Assembly (NCBI RefSeq): GCF_001465345.1
Contig: NZ_CP013655.1
Span: forward strand, 1,786,673 to 1,850,672
DNA length: 64,000 bases
From: Enterococcus rotai
GTDB lineage: Bacteria > Bacillota > Bacilli > Lactobacillales > Enterococcaceae
Reading direction: 5' to 3'
Positions 45,461 through 54,951 of this stretch are shown here, piece after piece; the first letter of the stretch is position 1; each line of letters starts with the position of its first letter. Below the pieces are notes generated by a model that was not told where the DNA came from, did not search any database, and saw only the letters and a program-made list of their open reading frames with translations. The translations under genes were made by a program, and so were the position numbers.

Positions 45461-45469
45461 TTTGTATAA

Positions 45470-45483
45470 TAAAAAGCGCTTAC
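45470..45483. promoter_or_regulatory. candidate cre site upstream of adhE
   Basis: TAAAAAGCGCTTAC, core AAAGCGCTT as in strong catabolite-responsive elements, but the outer positions deviate from TGNAANCGNWNNCA. About 70 bases upstream of the adhE -35. Confidence 0.4.
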
Positions 45484-45512
45484 TTGAAAAAGATGAATAA
45501 AAAAAACGATAA

Positions 45513-45530
45513 ATGTGAAAAAAATCACAA
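45513..45530. promoter_or_regulatory. Rex operator 1 upstream of adhE
   Basis: ATGTGAAAAAAATCACAA matches the Rex consensus TTGTGA-N6-TCACAA at all but the first specified base. Directly upstream of the -35 box. Rex releases DNA when NADH/NAD+ is high, switching on fermentation genes. Confidence 0.8.
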
Positions 45531-45538
45531 TAAAACTA

Positions 45539-45567
45539 TTTACAAGAAAAAAATAATGTTGTATGAT
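45539..45567 (+). promoter_or_regulatory. adhE promoter
   Basis: TTTACA (45539-45544), 17-base spacer, TATGAT (45562-45567); start expected near 45574, within the second Rex site. Confidence 0.75.
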
Positions 45568-45571
45568 GTGT

Positions 45572-45589
45572 ATGTGAAATAGTTAACAA
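45572..45589. promoter_or_regulatory. Rex operator 2 over the adhE transcription start
   Basis: ATGTGAAATAGTTAACAA, two mismatches to TTGTGA-N6-TCACAA. Binding here would block initiation. Confidence 0.65.
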
Positions 45590-45627
45590 ACAAAAAATAA
45601 CTAACTTATTTTTCTAGGAGGATCACA

Positions 45628-48225
45628 ATGGCTAAAACAATGAAGAAAGAAGATACCAAAACGACTGATGTATCAGCAATGATCGACGAGTTGGCAAGAA
45701 AAGCAAATATTGCTTTAAAAGAAATGGAAGACTTCGATCAAGAAAAAGTTGACCACATTGTGCACCAAATGGCAATGGCAGCATTAGACCAACATATGCC
45801 TTTAGCAAAAATGGCTGTAGAAGAAACTGGCCGTGGAATTTACGAAGATAAAGCAATCAAAAATATGTACGCTTCTGAATATATTTGGAACAGCATCAAG
45901 CATGATAAAACGGTTGGTGTTATCAATAAAGACGACCAAACAGGCTTAATCGAAATCGCTGAACCAGTTGGGGTGGTTTGTGGTGTTACACCAACAACGA
46001 ATCCAACATCAACAACCATTTTTAAAGCGTTGATTTCAATCAAAACACGTAATCCAATCGTATTCGCGTTCCACCCAAGTGCACAAAAATGTTCTGCTGA
46101 AGCTGCTCGTATCGTTCGTGATGCAGCCATTAAAGCAGGTGCTCCAGAAAACTGTGTACAATGGATCGAACAACCTTCTTTAGAAGCAACTTCAGGTTTG
46201 ATGAATCATCCTGGTATTGCCATTGTTTTAGCTACTGGTGGTAGTGCTATGGTTAAATCAGCCTATTCAACTGGTAAACCAGCGTTAGGTGTTGGACCAG
46301 GGAATGTTCCTTCATATATTGAAAAAACAGCTAAAATCAAACGTGCAGTAAACGACTTGATCGTGTCTAAATCATTTGATAACGGCATGATTTGTGCTTC
46401 TGAACAAGCTGTGATCGTAGATAAAGAAGTTTATGCAGCAGTAAAAGCTGAATTTGAAGCACATCAAGTGTACTTCGTTAAACCAAACGAATTACAAAAA
46501 CTAGAAGATGCTGTGATGAACGAAGGAAAATATGCTGTTAATCCAGCAATCGTTGGGTACTCTGCTGAACATATCGCAGAACTCGCTGGAATCAAAGTAC
46601 CAAAAGGCACAAAAATTCTAATTGCTGAACTTGAAGGAGCAGGAGCAGAATACCCACTTTCTCGTGAAAAATTATCGCCAGTTTTAGCGATGATGAAAGC
46701 AAAAAATACAGATCACGCCTTTGATTTATGTGAAGCAATGCTTGAATTAGGTGGCTTAGGACATACAGCAGTGATCCATACAGAAGATGAAGACCTACAA
46801 GTGAAATTTGGTTTACGCATGAAAGCTTGCCGTATCTTAGTAAACTCTCCATCTGCTGAAGGCGGAATCGGTAATATCTATAACGAAATGATTCCTTCAT
46901 TAACATTAGGCTGTGGATCTTACGGTAAAAATTCAGTCTCTAAAAACGTATCTGCTGTTAACTTGATCAACGTCAAAACTGTAGCGAAACGGAGAAATAA
47001 TATGCAATGGTTTAAATTACCGCCAAAAATTTTCTTTGAAAAAAATTCATTACAATATTTACAAAAAATGGAAAACGTTGAACGTGTCATGATCGTTTGT
47101 GATCCAGGAATGGTTCAATTCGGTTATGCTGATACAGTCCGTAAAGAATTACAAAAACGTAAAAACGACGTTCAAATCGAAGTATTCTCAGCTGTAGAAC
47201 CAAATCCATCTACAAACACAGTGTATGCTGGAACAAAAGTCATGGTTGATTTTGAACCAGATACGATCATTGCTTTAGGTGGGGGATCTGCAATGGATGC
47301 GGCTAAAGGCATGTGGATGTTCTACGAACACCCAGATACAGAATTCTTTGGTGCTAAACAAAAATTCTTAGATATCCGTAAACGTACGTATAAAATTGAA
47401 AAAGCAGTTAAAACACAATTTGTATGTATCCCAACAACATCAGGTACGGGTTCAGAAGTAACACCATTTGCCGTTATTACAGATAGTGATACCCATGTGA
47501 AATACCCATTAGCGGATTATGCATTAACGCCAGATGTTGCGATCATTGATCCTCAATTTGTCATGTCAGTTCCAGCTTCTGTAACAGCGGATACTGGTAT
47601 GGATGTCTTAACACATGCAATCGAGTCTTACGTTTCAGTTATGGCTTCTGATTACACACGTGGATTAAGCTTACAAGCAATCAAATTAGTCTTTGAACAC
47701 TTAGAAAACTCAGTGAAACGTCCAGATGCTGAAAGTCGTGAAAAAATGCATAATGCATCAACAATGGCTGGTATGGCTTTTGCCAACGCATTCTTAGGAA
47801 TTTGTCACTCAGTAGCACATAAAATTGGTGGAGAATATGGGATTCCTCACGGACGTACAAATGCGATTTTATTACCGCATATCATCCGTTACAATGCCAA
47901 AGATCCTTCAAAACATGCAATGTTCCCTAAATATGATTACTTCCGTGCAGACACAGATTACGCTGATATTGCGAAATTCTTAGGTCTTAAAGGAAAAAAT
48001 ACAGCAGAATTAGTGGATGCATTAGCAACAGCTGTTTATGATTTAGGTGTATCTGTTGGAATTGATATGAACTTGAAAGCACAAGGTGTGACACAAGAAA
48101 TTCTTGATTCAACTGTTGATCACATGGCAGAATTAGCGTATGAAGATCAATGTACAACAGCAAATCCAAAAGAACCGTTGATCAGTGAATTGAAACAAAT
48201 CATTATTGATGCCTACAATGGTTAA
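45628..48225 (+). CDS. adhE: bifunctional acetaldehyde-CoA/alcohol dehydrogenase AdhE
   Basis: 865 residues. The N-terminal CoA-acylating aldehyde dehydrogenase (about 10-440) has the catalytic Cys256 in NGMICASEQA and GVGPGNVPSYIE. The C-terminal iron alcohol dehydrogenase (about 455-865) has GGGSAMDAAKGMW, TTSGTGSEVTPFAVITD, DVLTHAIES, GICHSVAHKIGG and HGRTNAILLPHIIRYN with the Fe ligands. Converts acetyl-CoA to ethanol and regenerates NAD+ in anaerobic mixed-acid fermentation; forms spirosomes. RBS AGGAGG. Two Rex boxes and a cre-like site lie upstream. Confidence 0.98.
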   Translation: MAKTMKKEDTKTTDVSAMIDELARKANIALKEMEDFDQEKVDHIVHQMAMAALDQHMPLAKMAVEETGRGIYEDKAIKNMYASEYIWNSIKHDKTVGVINKDDQTGLIEIAEPVGVVCGVTPTTNPTSTTIFKALISIKTRNPIVFAFHPSAQKCSAEAARIVRDAAIKAGAPENCVQWIEQPSLEATSGLMNHPGIAIVLATGGSAMVKSAYSTGKPALGVGPGNVPSYIEKTAKIKRAVNDLIVSKSFDNGMICASEQAVIVDKEVYAAVKAEFEAHQVYFVKPNELQKLEDAVMNEGKYAVNPAIVGYSAEHIAELAGIKVPKGTKILIAELEGAGAEYPLSREKLSPVLAMMKAKNTDHAFDLCEAMLELGGLGHTAVIHTEDEDLQVKFGLRMKACRILVNSPSAEGGIGNIYNEMIPSLTLGCGSYGKNSVSKNVSAVNLINVKTVAKRRNNMQWFKLPPKIFFEKNSLQYLQKMENVERVMIVCDPGMVQFGYADTVRKELQKRKNDVQIEVFSAVEPNPSTNTVYAGTKVMVDFEPDTIIALGGGSAMDAAKGMWMFYEHPDTEFFGAKQKFLDIRKRTYKIEKAVKTQFVCIPTTSGTGSEVTPFAVITDSDTHVKYPLADYALTPDVAIIDPQFVMSVPASVTADTGMDVLTHAIESYVSVMASDYTRGLSLQAIKLVFEHLENSVKRPDAESREKMHNASTMAGMAFANAFLGICHSVAHKIGGEYGIPHGRTNAILLPHIIRYNAKDPSKHAMFPKYDYFRADTDYADIAKFLGLKGKNTAELVDALATAVYDLGVSVGIDMNLKAQGVTQEILDSTVDHMAELAYEDQCTTANPKEPLISELKQIIIDAYNG

Positions 48226-48237
48226 TTAAAAAAGTTC

Positions 48238-48270
48238 GAAGAGTAACTGAAAAGTTGCTCTTCTCTTTTT
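48238..48270 (+). terminator. terminator after adhE
   Basis: GAAGAGTAACT (48238-48248) pairs with AGTTGCTCTTC (48253-48263), one G-U, then a T-rich run. Confidence 0.85.
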
Positions 48271-48314
48271 GTTTAGAGGTATAATAAAGTCAAAACAAAT
48301 GGGAGTGAAACAAA

Positions 48315-48746
48315 ATGACCATCAGAGAAGCAAAACTAGAAGATGCAGAAGCGATCAATCAGTTAAATACGTACCCGTTAAAGCATGAATACCCACTAGA
48401 AGAGGCTAAACGGCAGTTACGCTACTTATTATCTTCACCTACGAATAAAGTATTTGTACATGTTATAGAGGAAAAAGTAGTTGGTTATATTCAATTAAGC
48501 GAATATGTTTGTACTTATGGACCCAAATTGATGAATGTTATGGCTCTTGTAGTAAATGAAGATATTCATGGTCACGGGATAGGCAGATCATTACTGAATC
48601 ATGCCGAACTATGGGCTAAAGAAAACAATGCTGAAGGTATCCGTCTAAATTCAGGTGTTGAAAGAACGGAAGCGCATAAGTTTTACGAACATCAAGGATA
48701 TAAAAGAGTTAAAAACCAAGTGAATTTCAGAAAATTGTTTGATTAA
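48315..48746 (+). CDS. GNAT-family N-acetyltransferase, 143 aa
   Basis: A compact GNAT enzyme: TIREAKLEDAEAINQL at the N-terminus, VNVMALVVNEDIHGHGIGRSLLNHAELWAKENNAEGIRLNSG (acetyl-CoA loop HGHGIGRSL), RTEAHKFYEHQGYKRVK at the end (written here in parts). Substrate unknown. RBS GGGAGTG. Monocistronic between adhE and the rtcB leader. Confidence 0.88.
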   Translation: MTIREAKLEDAEAINQLNTYPLKHEYPLEEAKRQLRYLLSSPTNKVFVHVIEEKVVGYIQLSEYVCTYGPKLMNVMALVVNEDIHGHGIGRSLLNHAELWAKENNAEGIRLNSGVERTEAHKFYEHQGYKRVKNQVNFRKLFD

Positions 48747-48849
48747 AGAAGAGAGAAATAGCTGCCGTAATGAATAAAATTGTCTATTGACAAAGTAAAT
48801 TATGAAATGCTACCATGGATAAATAACAAAGAAGAAAGGAGGGAGCGAA

Positions 48850-48963
48850 ATGACAATGAGTCAATTCAAAATAAGTAAAAGTCAGAAATGGGTTGTAGAG
48901 CGTTATCTTATATTGAAGCAATGGCAAAAATCATGTTTTTTTGCTTTCTCTTTCAGTATATAG
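48850..48963 (+). CDS. 37-aa leader-like small ORF upstream of rtcB
   Basis: ATG 48850 sits six bases after a strong AAGGAGGGA. The peptide starts MTMSQFKISKSQKWVVERY and ends in a Phe/Ser-rich hydrophobic tail (SCFFAFSFSI). It is followed at once by two hairpins, the second a terminator, and then rtcB. That layout suggests a leader peptide for attenuation, or a stand-alone small protein. No family recognised. Confidence 0.5.
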   Translation: MTMSQFKISKSQKWVVERYLILKQWQKSCFFAFSFSI

Positions 48964-48965
48964 AC

Positions 48966-49113
48966 CTTTTTAAGTTAGCTACTTAAAAAGATAAGCCGTC
49001 GATCATTTTTGATTGGCGGTTTTTTGTTGAAATTTTATGGAGGTGAATCCAATGAGTGGAAGAAAAGGAAACAAACAAAGCGGCTAAGGAATGCGGTCGA
49101 CATTTTGCATTCC
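48966..49113 (+). promoter_or_regulatory. structured leader of rtcB: hairpin, terminator, 11-codon ORF, hairpin
   Basis: Hairpin 1: CTTTTTAAG/CTTAAAAAG (48966-48974/48982-48990). Hairpin 2: CCGTCGATCA/TGATTGGCGG (48996-49005/49010-49019) followed by TTTTTT, an intrinsic terminator. Then GGAGG and an 11-codon ORF (49052-49087, MSGRKGNKQSG). Hairpin 3: GGAATGC/GCATTCC (49088-49094/49107-49113), 30 bases before rtcB. Confidence 0.6.
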
Positions 49114-49142
49114 AGACAATAAAAAAAGAACGAGGAATCAGA

Positions 49143-50318
49143 ATGTTAACAATTAAAGGGAAATATAACGAAGCACAAGTATTTACAGACATGTTAGATG
49201 ATAATACGATCGGACAAATTATGTCTTTATGTAACCAAGAATTTGCTAAAGAAAGTCAAATCAGAATCATGCCGGATACTCATAGCGGTTCAGGCTGTGT
49301 TATTGGCACAACGATGACAATCAAAGACAAAGTAGTCCCAAATTTAGTCGGAGTTGATATCGGCTGCGGCTTGTATGTTGTGAAGCTAAAGAAATCCATC
49401 AAAACAAACTTTGATAAACTAGATCGAATCATTCGCACAAGAATTCCTAGCGGATCTCAGTCCCATGATAAAAGCCAACATGAGTTTGAACTAGGTAAAA
49501 TCCATGCACCGATCCACAAAGGCTGGGCTCTAAGAAGTTTAGGCACACTTGGGGGCGGCAATCATTTTATTGAAGTGAACGAAGGAACAGATGGTTTATA
49601 TTTAGTGATCCATAGCGGCAGTCGTGTTTTAGGTAAAGAAATCGCTGAATATCATCAAGAAGTAGCCTATCAAAAGCTATCACAACAAAGAAAAGCTTTA
49701 AAAATAGCTGCAACTCACGCGAAACAAAAGGGTGATACTGAAAGAGCTCATGAACTACAATTAGCACGAGAATCAGTAAAAATTCCCTATGAGCTATCGT
49801 ATGTAACAGCAGATGATTTAATGAACTACCTAGAAGATATGAAAATTGCACAAGCATATGCCGCTATGAACCGTAAAATCATGGCTGAAACAATTCTTAA
49901 AGGCATGAAATGGAAAAAAGCTATCATAGAATCGTTTGATTGTCCTCATAATTATATTGATTTAGAAGACAAACTGCTAAGAAAAGGAGCTGTCTCTGCC
50001 AAGCTTGGTGAAAAAATCATCGTACCCTTGAATATGAAAGATGGCAGTATTTTAGCAACGGGTAAAGGCAATCAAGATTGGAATCAATCAGGACCTCATG
50101 GAGCGGGAAGAGTATTGAGTCGCTCGCAAGCCAAGGCAAAAATCAGCTTAGAAAGTTATCAGCATGCTATGAAGCATGTCTGGACGACCTCTGTTTCAAA
50201 GAAAACGATCGATGAAGCACCCAAAGCGTATAAGCCAAAGAAACAACTAATGGAAGATGTCAAAGAAACGATGACTATTCAAGAAGTGATTCGACCACTC
50301 TATAATTTTAAAGGCTAG
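49143..50318 (+). CDS. rtcB: RtcB-family RNA-splicing ligase
   Basis: Start ATG 49143 (MLTIKGKYNEAQVFTD) matches the usual N-terminus; the frame is open 29 codons further, overlapping a hairpin and mini-ORF, without support. 391 residues. RtcB seals RNA 2',3'-cyclic phosphate or 3'-phosphate ends to 5'-OH ends using GTP and Mn2+. Conserved: MPDTHSGSGCVIGTTM, LVGVDIGCGLYV (metal Cys), GTLGGGNHFIEV, LVIHSGSR and GPHGAGRVLSR (covalent-GMP His). Bacterial RtcB takes part in tRNA/rRNA repair. No RtcA, PrfH or CARF regulator is adjacent. Confidence 0.95.
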   Translation: MLTIKGKYNEAQVFTDMLDDNTIGQIMSLCNQEFAKESQIRIMPDTHSGSGCVIGTTMTIKDKVVPNLVGVDIGCGLYVVKLKKSIKTNFDKLDRIIRTRIPSGSQSHDKSQHEFELGKIHAPIHKGWALRSLGTLGGGNHFIEVNEGTDGLYLVIHSGSRVLGKEIAEYHQEVAYQKLSQQRKALKIAATHAKQKGDTERAHELQLARESVKIPYELSYVTADDLMNYLEDMKIAQAYAAMNRKIMAETILKGMKWKKAIIESFDCPHNYIDLEDKLLRKGAVSAKLGEKIIVPLNMKDGSILATGKGNQDWNQSGPHGAGRVLSRSQAKAKISLESYQHAMKHVWTTSVSKKTIDEAPKAYKPKKQLMEDVKETMTIQEVIRPLYNFKG

Positions 50319-50433
50319 ACAAAAAAGACAAGAATATTTTTAAAACAGCTAAAGCTTCTATATAATAAAAGACAGAACAGATCTAGTTGAAAAGACCGTG
50401 AAAATCAGTTTTATCAAGAAAGGATGATCCAAG

Positions 50434-51294
50434 ATGTCTAAGTTTTCTCCATGTTTATGGTTTGATGGAAAAGTCGAAGAAGCTGCTGAATTTTATGTCA
50501 ATGCGTTTGAAGAGAGTAAAATCAATAAAGTCGATTACTATGTGGATAGCGAACATCAACCCAAAGGCTCAGTTTTAACTGTGACGACAACCTTAGCAGG
50601 GCAAGAAGTCATTTTATTGAATGGTGGTCCAGAGTTTAACTTCACACCAGCGATTTCGTTTTTTGTGGAATGTGAAACGACAGAGCAAATCGACAAGTTA
50701 TGGGAAACATTAAGTCATAATGGAGAGGTGTTGATGGAATTCGGCGAATATCCATTCAGCAAGAAATATGGTTGGTTGAATGATCAATACGGTGTTTCAT
50801 GGCAATTAGTTCTATCTGAAACACCACAGTCTATCACACCGAGTTTCTTATTTGTTGGTCAACAATTTGGTAAGGCAGAAGAAGCAATGAATCAATGGAT
50901 CGAAATCTTTGGTGAGGGTAAGGTTGAGTATGTCCAAAAAAATCCTGATGGTACTGTTGCACAAGCGGTATTTACAATGCATGGACAACCATTTAGGGTT
51001 ATGGATAGTGGAGAAGCACATGATTTTACCTTTACAATGGCGACTTCGTTTTATGTGTATTGTAAGGATCAGGCAGAAATCAATCAGCTATGGGATGCCG
51101 TCACTTCTAAGGGCAAAGAATGGCCGTGCGGTTGGATGGAAGATGAGTATGGTGTGTGTTGGCAAACCGTTACAACAGATATGGATACGCTATTTGATAA
51201 CTCAGATCCTGAAAGAGCTTATCGGGTAATGCAGGAATTGTATAAGATGAAACGGATCGACATTGCTGCGTTGAGAAAGGCGTATAAAGGATAA
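50434..51294 (+). CDS. PhnB-like VOC-family protein, two domains, 286 aa
   Basis: Tandem 3-demethylubiquinone-methyltransferase-like (PhnB-type) VOC modules: FSPCLWFDGKVEEAAEFYVNAFEESKI at the N-terminus and SITPSFLFVGQQFGKAEEAMNQWIEIFGEGKV in the second half, each ending in GWMEDEYGVCWQ / GWLNDQYGVSWQL. Such proteins are cytosolic; substrate and enzymatic role are unknown, though some give antibiotic or electrophile resistance. RBS AAGGATGA. Probably its own unit. Confidence 0.87.
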   Translation: MSKFSPCLWFDGKVEEAAEFYVNAFEESKINKVDYYVDSEHQPKGSVLTVTTTLAGQEVILLNGGPEFNFTPAISFFVECETTEQIDKLWETLSHNGEVLMEFGEYPFSKKYGWLNDQYGVSWQLVLSETPQSITPSFLFVGQQFGKAEEAMNQWIEIFGEGKVEYVQKNPDGTVAQAVFTMHGQPFRVMDSGEAHDFTFTMATSFYVYCKDQAEINQLWDAVTSKGKEWPCGWMEDEYGVCWQTVTTDMDTLFDNSDPERAYRVMQELYKMKRIDIAALRKAYKG

Positions 51295-51331
51295 GAAAAA
51301 ACTGGTTTTCATAGATACAAGGAGGTTTGGA

Positions 51332-51760
51332 TTGGAGTCTTTTGGAAAAAGAAATAATAGTTTGACGTATAGCCATCGAGTAGGTGCTTACGCAGTGATT
51401 CAAAATCAAAATGGAGAATATTTGGTTGTGCAATCTTCCGATAAATACTTATTTTTAGTCGGAGGAGGAATTGAAAATGGTGAAGCTCCAATTGAAGCTT
51501 TAAAAAGAGAGGCGCTTGAAGAAATAGGTTTTAATTTAAGTATAGGTGAATTTATTGGAAAAGCTGAAAAACATTGGGTTTCTCCACAGTATCCTGATTT
51601 ATCGCAACATAATATCGGTTATTTTTATGCTTGTACGCTCGCTAAAAAGGTTGCAGAGCCATTAGAAACAGAACCGATGCGTTGGGTGTCTTTAGAAACA
51701 ATAGAGAAAAAGTTATTTCATGAACACCATTTATACATGTTAAAGAAAACGTTGGATTGA
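51332..51760 (+). CDS. Nudix hydrolase, 142 aa
   Basis: TTG start six bases after AAGGAGG. The Nudix box is complete: G-x5-E-x7-REALEEIGF in GGGIENGEAPIEALKREALEEIGF (given as a pattern: Gly at about 50, Glu-Glu near 67-68). It hydrolyses a nucleoside diphosphate linked to an unknown group, as in the MutT-like family. Follows the VOC gene by 37 bases, possibly co-transcribed, and ends at a bidirectional terminator. Confidence 0.9.
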   Translation: MESFGKRNNSLTYSHRVGAYAVIQNQNGEYLVVQSSDKYLFLVGGGIENGEAPIEALKREALEEIGFNLSIGEFIGKAEKHWVSPQYPDLSQHNIGYFYACTLAKKVAEPLETEPMRWVSLETIEKKLFHEHHLYMLKKTLD

Positions 51761-51778
51761 ATCAAGTTAGAAATAATT

Positions 51779-51826
51779 AAAGTGAGTGGGACATGACTCT
51801 TTAAGTCATATCTCACTCACTTTTTC
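51779..51826. terminator. bidirectional terminator between Nudix gene and fni
   Basis: AAGTGAGTGGGACATGACT pairs with AGTCATATCTCACTCACTT around a short loop, T-run on the right and A-rich on the left. Confidence 0.9.
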
Positions 51827-51828
51827 GT

Positions 51829-52875
51829 TTATTTACTCCTCTTAGCAAACGGCTGATAAGCAATACCGCGACTTTCACACCAATGAATGATCTCACCAGA
51901 AAAAATAATATCTGTTGTTGTAAGGTCACTCGTACTCTTTTTCCCAAGCAAGGTATATAACATTTTAAGTTCGTCTTCCCATTGCTGAAGAAGTGCGATG
52001 GTGTCATCTACACCGTGTGTCATTAGTTGGTTTAAAATCGTTCCCGCAACTCCCACACTTTTGGCACCTAAACTGAGGGCTTTGAGAATATCTAGCGATT
52101 GACGAACGCCACCAGATGCTAAAACGGTCAAGTCTCGTTGCCAATTGATCGATTCTAACAAGGAAAGGACGGTTGATTGGCCCCAGTCAGTTAAAAAGCC
52201 TAACTCTCGTTTTTTACGACGGGCATTTTCGATTTGGGTAAAACTAGTACCACCTTGACCACTGACATCAACAGCTTTTACGCCACGCAAGACTAATTGT
52301 TCAATCGTTTCACTACTCATACCAAAGCCAACTTCTTTCACAATTACAGGTACAGATAAGTGTGAAACAATATCTTCAATAGTATCTAGCCAACCATGGA
52401 AATCACGATCTCCTTCAGGCATTACTAGTTCTTGTGGGACATTCACGTGGATTTGCAGTCCATCGGCTTGGAAAAGATCGACTGCTCTTTTCGCTTCTTC
52501 TAAAGAAAGCCCAGCTCCAATATTAGCCCAGATCACACCAGTAGGATTTTCCTTACGCATGATTTGATAAGTATCAGCTAAATCAGGATTTTTTAAGGCT
52601 GCGTTGACTGAGCCTGTCGCAACCATGACACCAGTTTCTCTAGCGATAATACCTAATTGCTGATTGATGTCCTTTGCCCGTTCACTGCCACCTGTCATCG
52701 CATTGATATAAAACGGTTGTTTAAAGGTAAAATCAAGAAAGGATGTTGAAATATCAACTTCGTCTAACGCTATTTCTGAAAATGAATGATGAATGAATTT
52801 AATTTGATCGAAGTCGTTCATTTTCTCTTTATGAAAAGCTTTTGCCAAAGAAATATGTTCATCTTTTCGATTCAT
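51829..52875 (-). CDS. fni: type 2 isopentenyl-diphosphate delta-isomerase
   Basis: FMN- and NADPH-dependent isomerase converting IPP to DMAPP. The start is the Met of [18 protein letters not shown] (348 residues), the conserved N-terminus; the frame opens ten codons earlier. Landmarks: [102 protein letters not shown]. Last gene of the mevalonate operon; it overlaps mvaK2 by 17 bases. Confidence 0.96.
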   Translation of the reverse strand: MNRKDEHISLAKAFHKEKMNDFDQIKFIHHSFSEIALDEVDISTSFLDFTFKQPFYINAMTGGSERAKDINQQLGIIARETGVMVATGSVNAALKNPDLADTYQIMRKENPTGVIWANIGAGLSLEEAKRAVDLFQADGLQIHVNVPQELVMPEGDRDFHGWLDTIEDIVSHLSVPVIVKEVGFGMSSETIEQLVLRGVKAVDVSGQGGTSFTQIENARRKKRELGFLTDWGQSTVLSLLESINWQRDLTVLASGGVRQSLDILKALSLGAKSVGVAGTILNQLMTHGVDDTIALLQQWEDELKMLYTLLGKKSTSDLTTTDIIFSGEIIHWCESRGIAYQPFAKRSK

Positions 52876-53956
52876 TTTTTTCCTGCTTTCCGTAAAAATA
52901 TACATGTAATGGTAAAGGCGTGATGCCTTCTTTTTCCCATGAGCTCATCAATGGCAAAATGCCAGATTTTTGTTTGAAAATCACAATACCACAGTCACCA
53001 CCGCCAGCACCAGATGATTTTGCAGCACCGCCGCAAGTCTGAGCTAAGTTACATAATTTTTTAAGGGCGGGCGTTTCGATCGTCACACCTGTAAGCGATG
53101 TTAACTGTTGGAGTAACTGTCGGTTTTTCCGAATTTGGGTTTGGATCAATGAAATGTTTTCAGAGTCGAAACCTGTAATCATTGTCTCAACACACGTTTT
53201 ACTGTCATCTAGAAATTTCTGATAAGCATTTTTTTGAACTTCCTTTGATTGATTGACTTGATCCACTAGGTCAGAAGTAGAAGCGGGACTACCGGTCCAA
53301 CCAATCAGAAGACGTAATTTTTTAGGAACGGTCAATGGTTTGATCATTAATTTTGGCCATGTTGCTTGAAGCAGAGCCGTCAGTGTTTGTTTTTGTGCTT
53401 GATCATTGACCCATTGATGATCGAAAGTTGAAAAGGCGATCCAGCCACCGTAACAACTTGCAGCGATATCACCACAGGAACCATTTCCTTGAACTTCTAA
53501 ATGGGCTAAAGCTGAAAGCTTGAATATTTCTTCTTCAGATAGCTCTAAATCATAGAATAGGCTTAAAGATTTGACAGTTGCCACGGTTACAGCACCGCTT
53601 GAGCCTAATCCGTATTTTCGTCCATTGGAATTATCTAGTTCGCTAGTAACCTTCAAGTGATAAAACGCCAATTCCTTTTGTTGTTCTTGTGCATATTTTT
53701 CAGTTAAACGGATCGCCGCTAACACATAATGGAATGGATTTTCTCGAATATCAAGAACGAGTTCATTATTTCGTCTGGTCCAGCGTACAGGCAATGAACT
53801 GTATTGCGCTGATTGAATACTACCAACATTTTCAGCAGATTCAAGAGTGACTGTTACGAATTGATCGACTGCCACGATGATCGCTGGGTGCCCAGGTTCA
53901 ACAACTGCATATTCGCCAGCAATAAATAACTTACCGGGTGTGGAAACTTCTATCAT
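52859..53956 (-). CDS. mvaK2: phosphomevalonate kinase
   Basis: GHMP kinase, 365 residues. [19 protein letters not shown] at the N-terminus, ATP loop [18 protein letters not shown] and C-terminal [19 protein letters not shown]. Phosphorylates 5-phosphomevalonate to the diphosphate. Overlaps mvaD by four bases and fni by 17: tight translational coupling. Confidence 0.96.
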   Translation of the reverse strand: MIEVSTPGKLFIAGEYAVVEPGHPAIIVAVDQFVTVTLESAENVGSIQSAQYSSLPVRWTRRNNELVLDIRENPFHYVLAAIRLTEKYAQEQQKELAFYHLKVTSELDNSNGRKYGLGSSGAVTVATVKSLSLFYDLELSEEEIFKLSALAHLEVQGNGSCGDIAASCYGGWIAFSTFDHQWVNDQAQKQTLTALLQATWPKLMIKPLTVPKKLRLLIGWTGSPASTSDLVDQVNQSKEVQKNAYQKFLDDSKTCVETMITGFDSENISLIQTQIRKNRQLLQQLTSLTGVTIETPALKKLCNLAQTCGGAAKSSGAGGGDCGIVIFKQKSGILPLMSSWEKEGITPLPLHVYFYGKQEKNESKR

Positions 53957-54951
53957 AATTCTTCCGACCTTTCTAGAGGGAGCAAAGTGATTTTTGGTCC
54001 TGCATGAGCCGTAATCAGTTGTTGCTCTGAAAAATGTTCTGCTAAAATATTCTTTAATGCAGCTAGATTTTTTTTCTCAACTAAAATTTTAACGTTTGGA
54101 CCAGCGTCCATGGTAAAGTAGCAAGGAAGACCTTGTTCTCGTGCTGTGCGTACTAATTGCATGACGTTTAAACTTTCAGGCGACCAGTAGGTAAATGGTG
54201 GTACTGCTCCAAGGGTTGTACCATGCATACGCAATCCGTTCGCTTCAGTAACTTCACCTAGTTTATTAAAATCTTTTGCGGCGATTGCTTGTTTGGCCGT
54301 TGCTAAGTCAGCTTCAATTGTTTCTAGCCAACCAGAATAAAAACTGGATGTTTCAACGGTTCGTTTCATACCATCGCGACTAGAAATATCTTTGATACCA
54401 TCATCAACTAACACAAAAAGCATCGCTAAATCATTTTCCCAACCATCTGCAGGGATTTCTTGAGCAAAAGAAGTTTGATCTGAATCTCCTTTTTGCCATT
54501 CAGCAAATCCACCAAAAATACTACGGCAAGCTGAACCTGAACCACGGCGGGCCAATCGGGATAATTCTGTCTCATTTAATTGTAGATTTAACGCTTGGCT
54601 GCAGGCGCCGGCCAAAGCTGCTAAACCGCTAGCTGAAGAAGCTAAGCCAGCTGCTGTAGGGACAAAATTTTGGCTTTCTACCCTAGCAAATAAAGAGATT
54701 TTATACTGTTGGCGAACGAGATCCAAGAATTTAGATACTTTCGTTGTTTGCTTAGCGTCTTGTAACGTCCCATCTAAGACAAATGAATCTTTCGTTAGTG
54801 ACGCATCAAAAATCACAGTAGTTTCTGTATAAAAAGCATCAAGGGTCAAAGAAAGACTGTTATTCATTGGTAATATCAATTGTTCATTTTTTTTGCCCCA
54901 ATATTTGATTAAGGCGATGTTTGTATAGGCTCGTGCTTTTCCAGCGTACAT
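53953..54951 (-). CDS. mvaD: diphosphomevalonate decarboxylase
   Basis: 332 residues. ARAYTNIALIKYWGKKNEQLILPMNNSLSLTLD, then PTAAGLASSASGLAALAGA (GHMP loop), SGSACRSIFGGFAEW and YFTMDAGPNVKILVE (Asp catalytic). Makes IPP from mevalonate diphosphate with loss of CO2. Its first base overlaps the last base of mvk. Confidence 0.97.
   Translation of the reverse strand: MYAGKARAYTNIALIKYWGKKNEQLILPMNNSLSLTLDAFYTETTVIFDASLTKDSFVLDGTLQDAKQTTKVSKFLDLVRQQYKISLFARVESQNFVPTAAGLASSASGLAALAGACSQALNLQLNETELSRLARRGSGSACRSIFGGFAEWQKGDSDQTSFAQEIPADGWENDLAMLFVLVDDGIKDISSRDGMKRTVETSSFYSGWLETIEADLATAKQAIAAKDFNKLGEVTEANGLRMHGTTLGAVPPFTYWSPESLNVMQLVRTAREQGLPCYFTMDAGPNVKILVEKKNLAALKNILAEHFSEQQLITAHAGPKITLLPLERSEEL

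Noticed and set aside
49056-49142. N-terminal extension of RtcB by 29 residues
   Set aside because: It starts at a GTG without RBS, runs through a hairpin and the 11-codon ORF in another frame, and RtcB normally starts near MLTIKGKYN.
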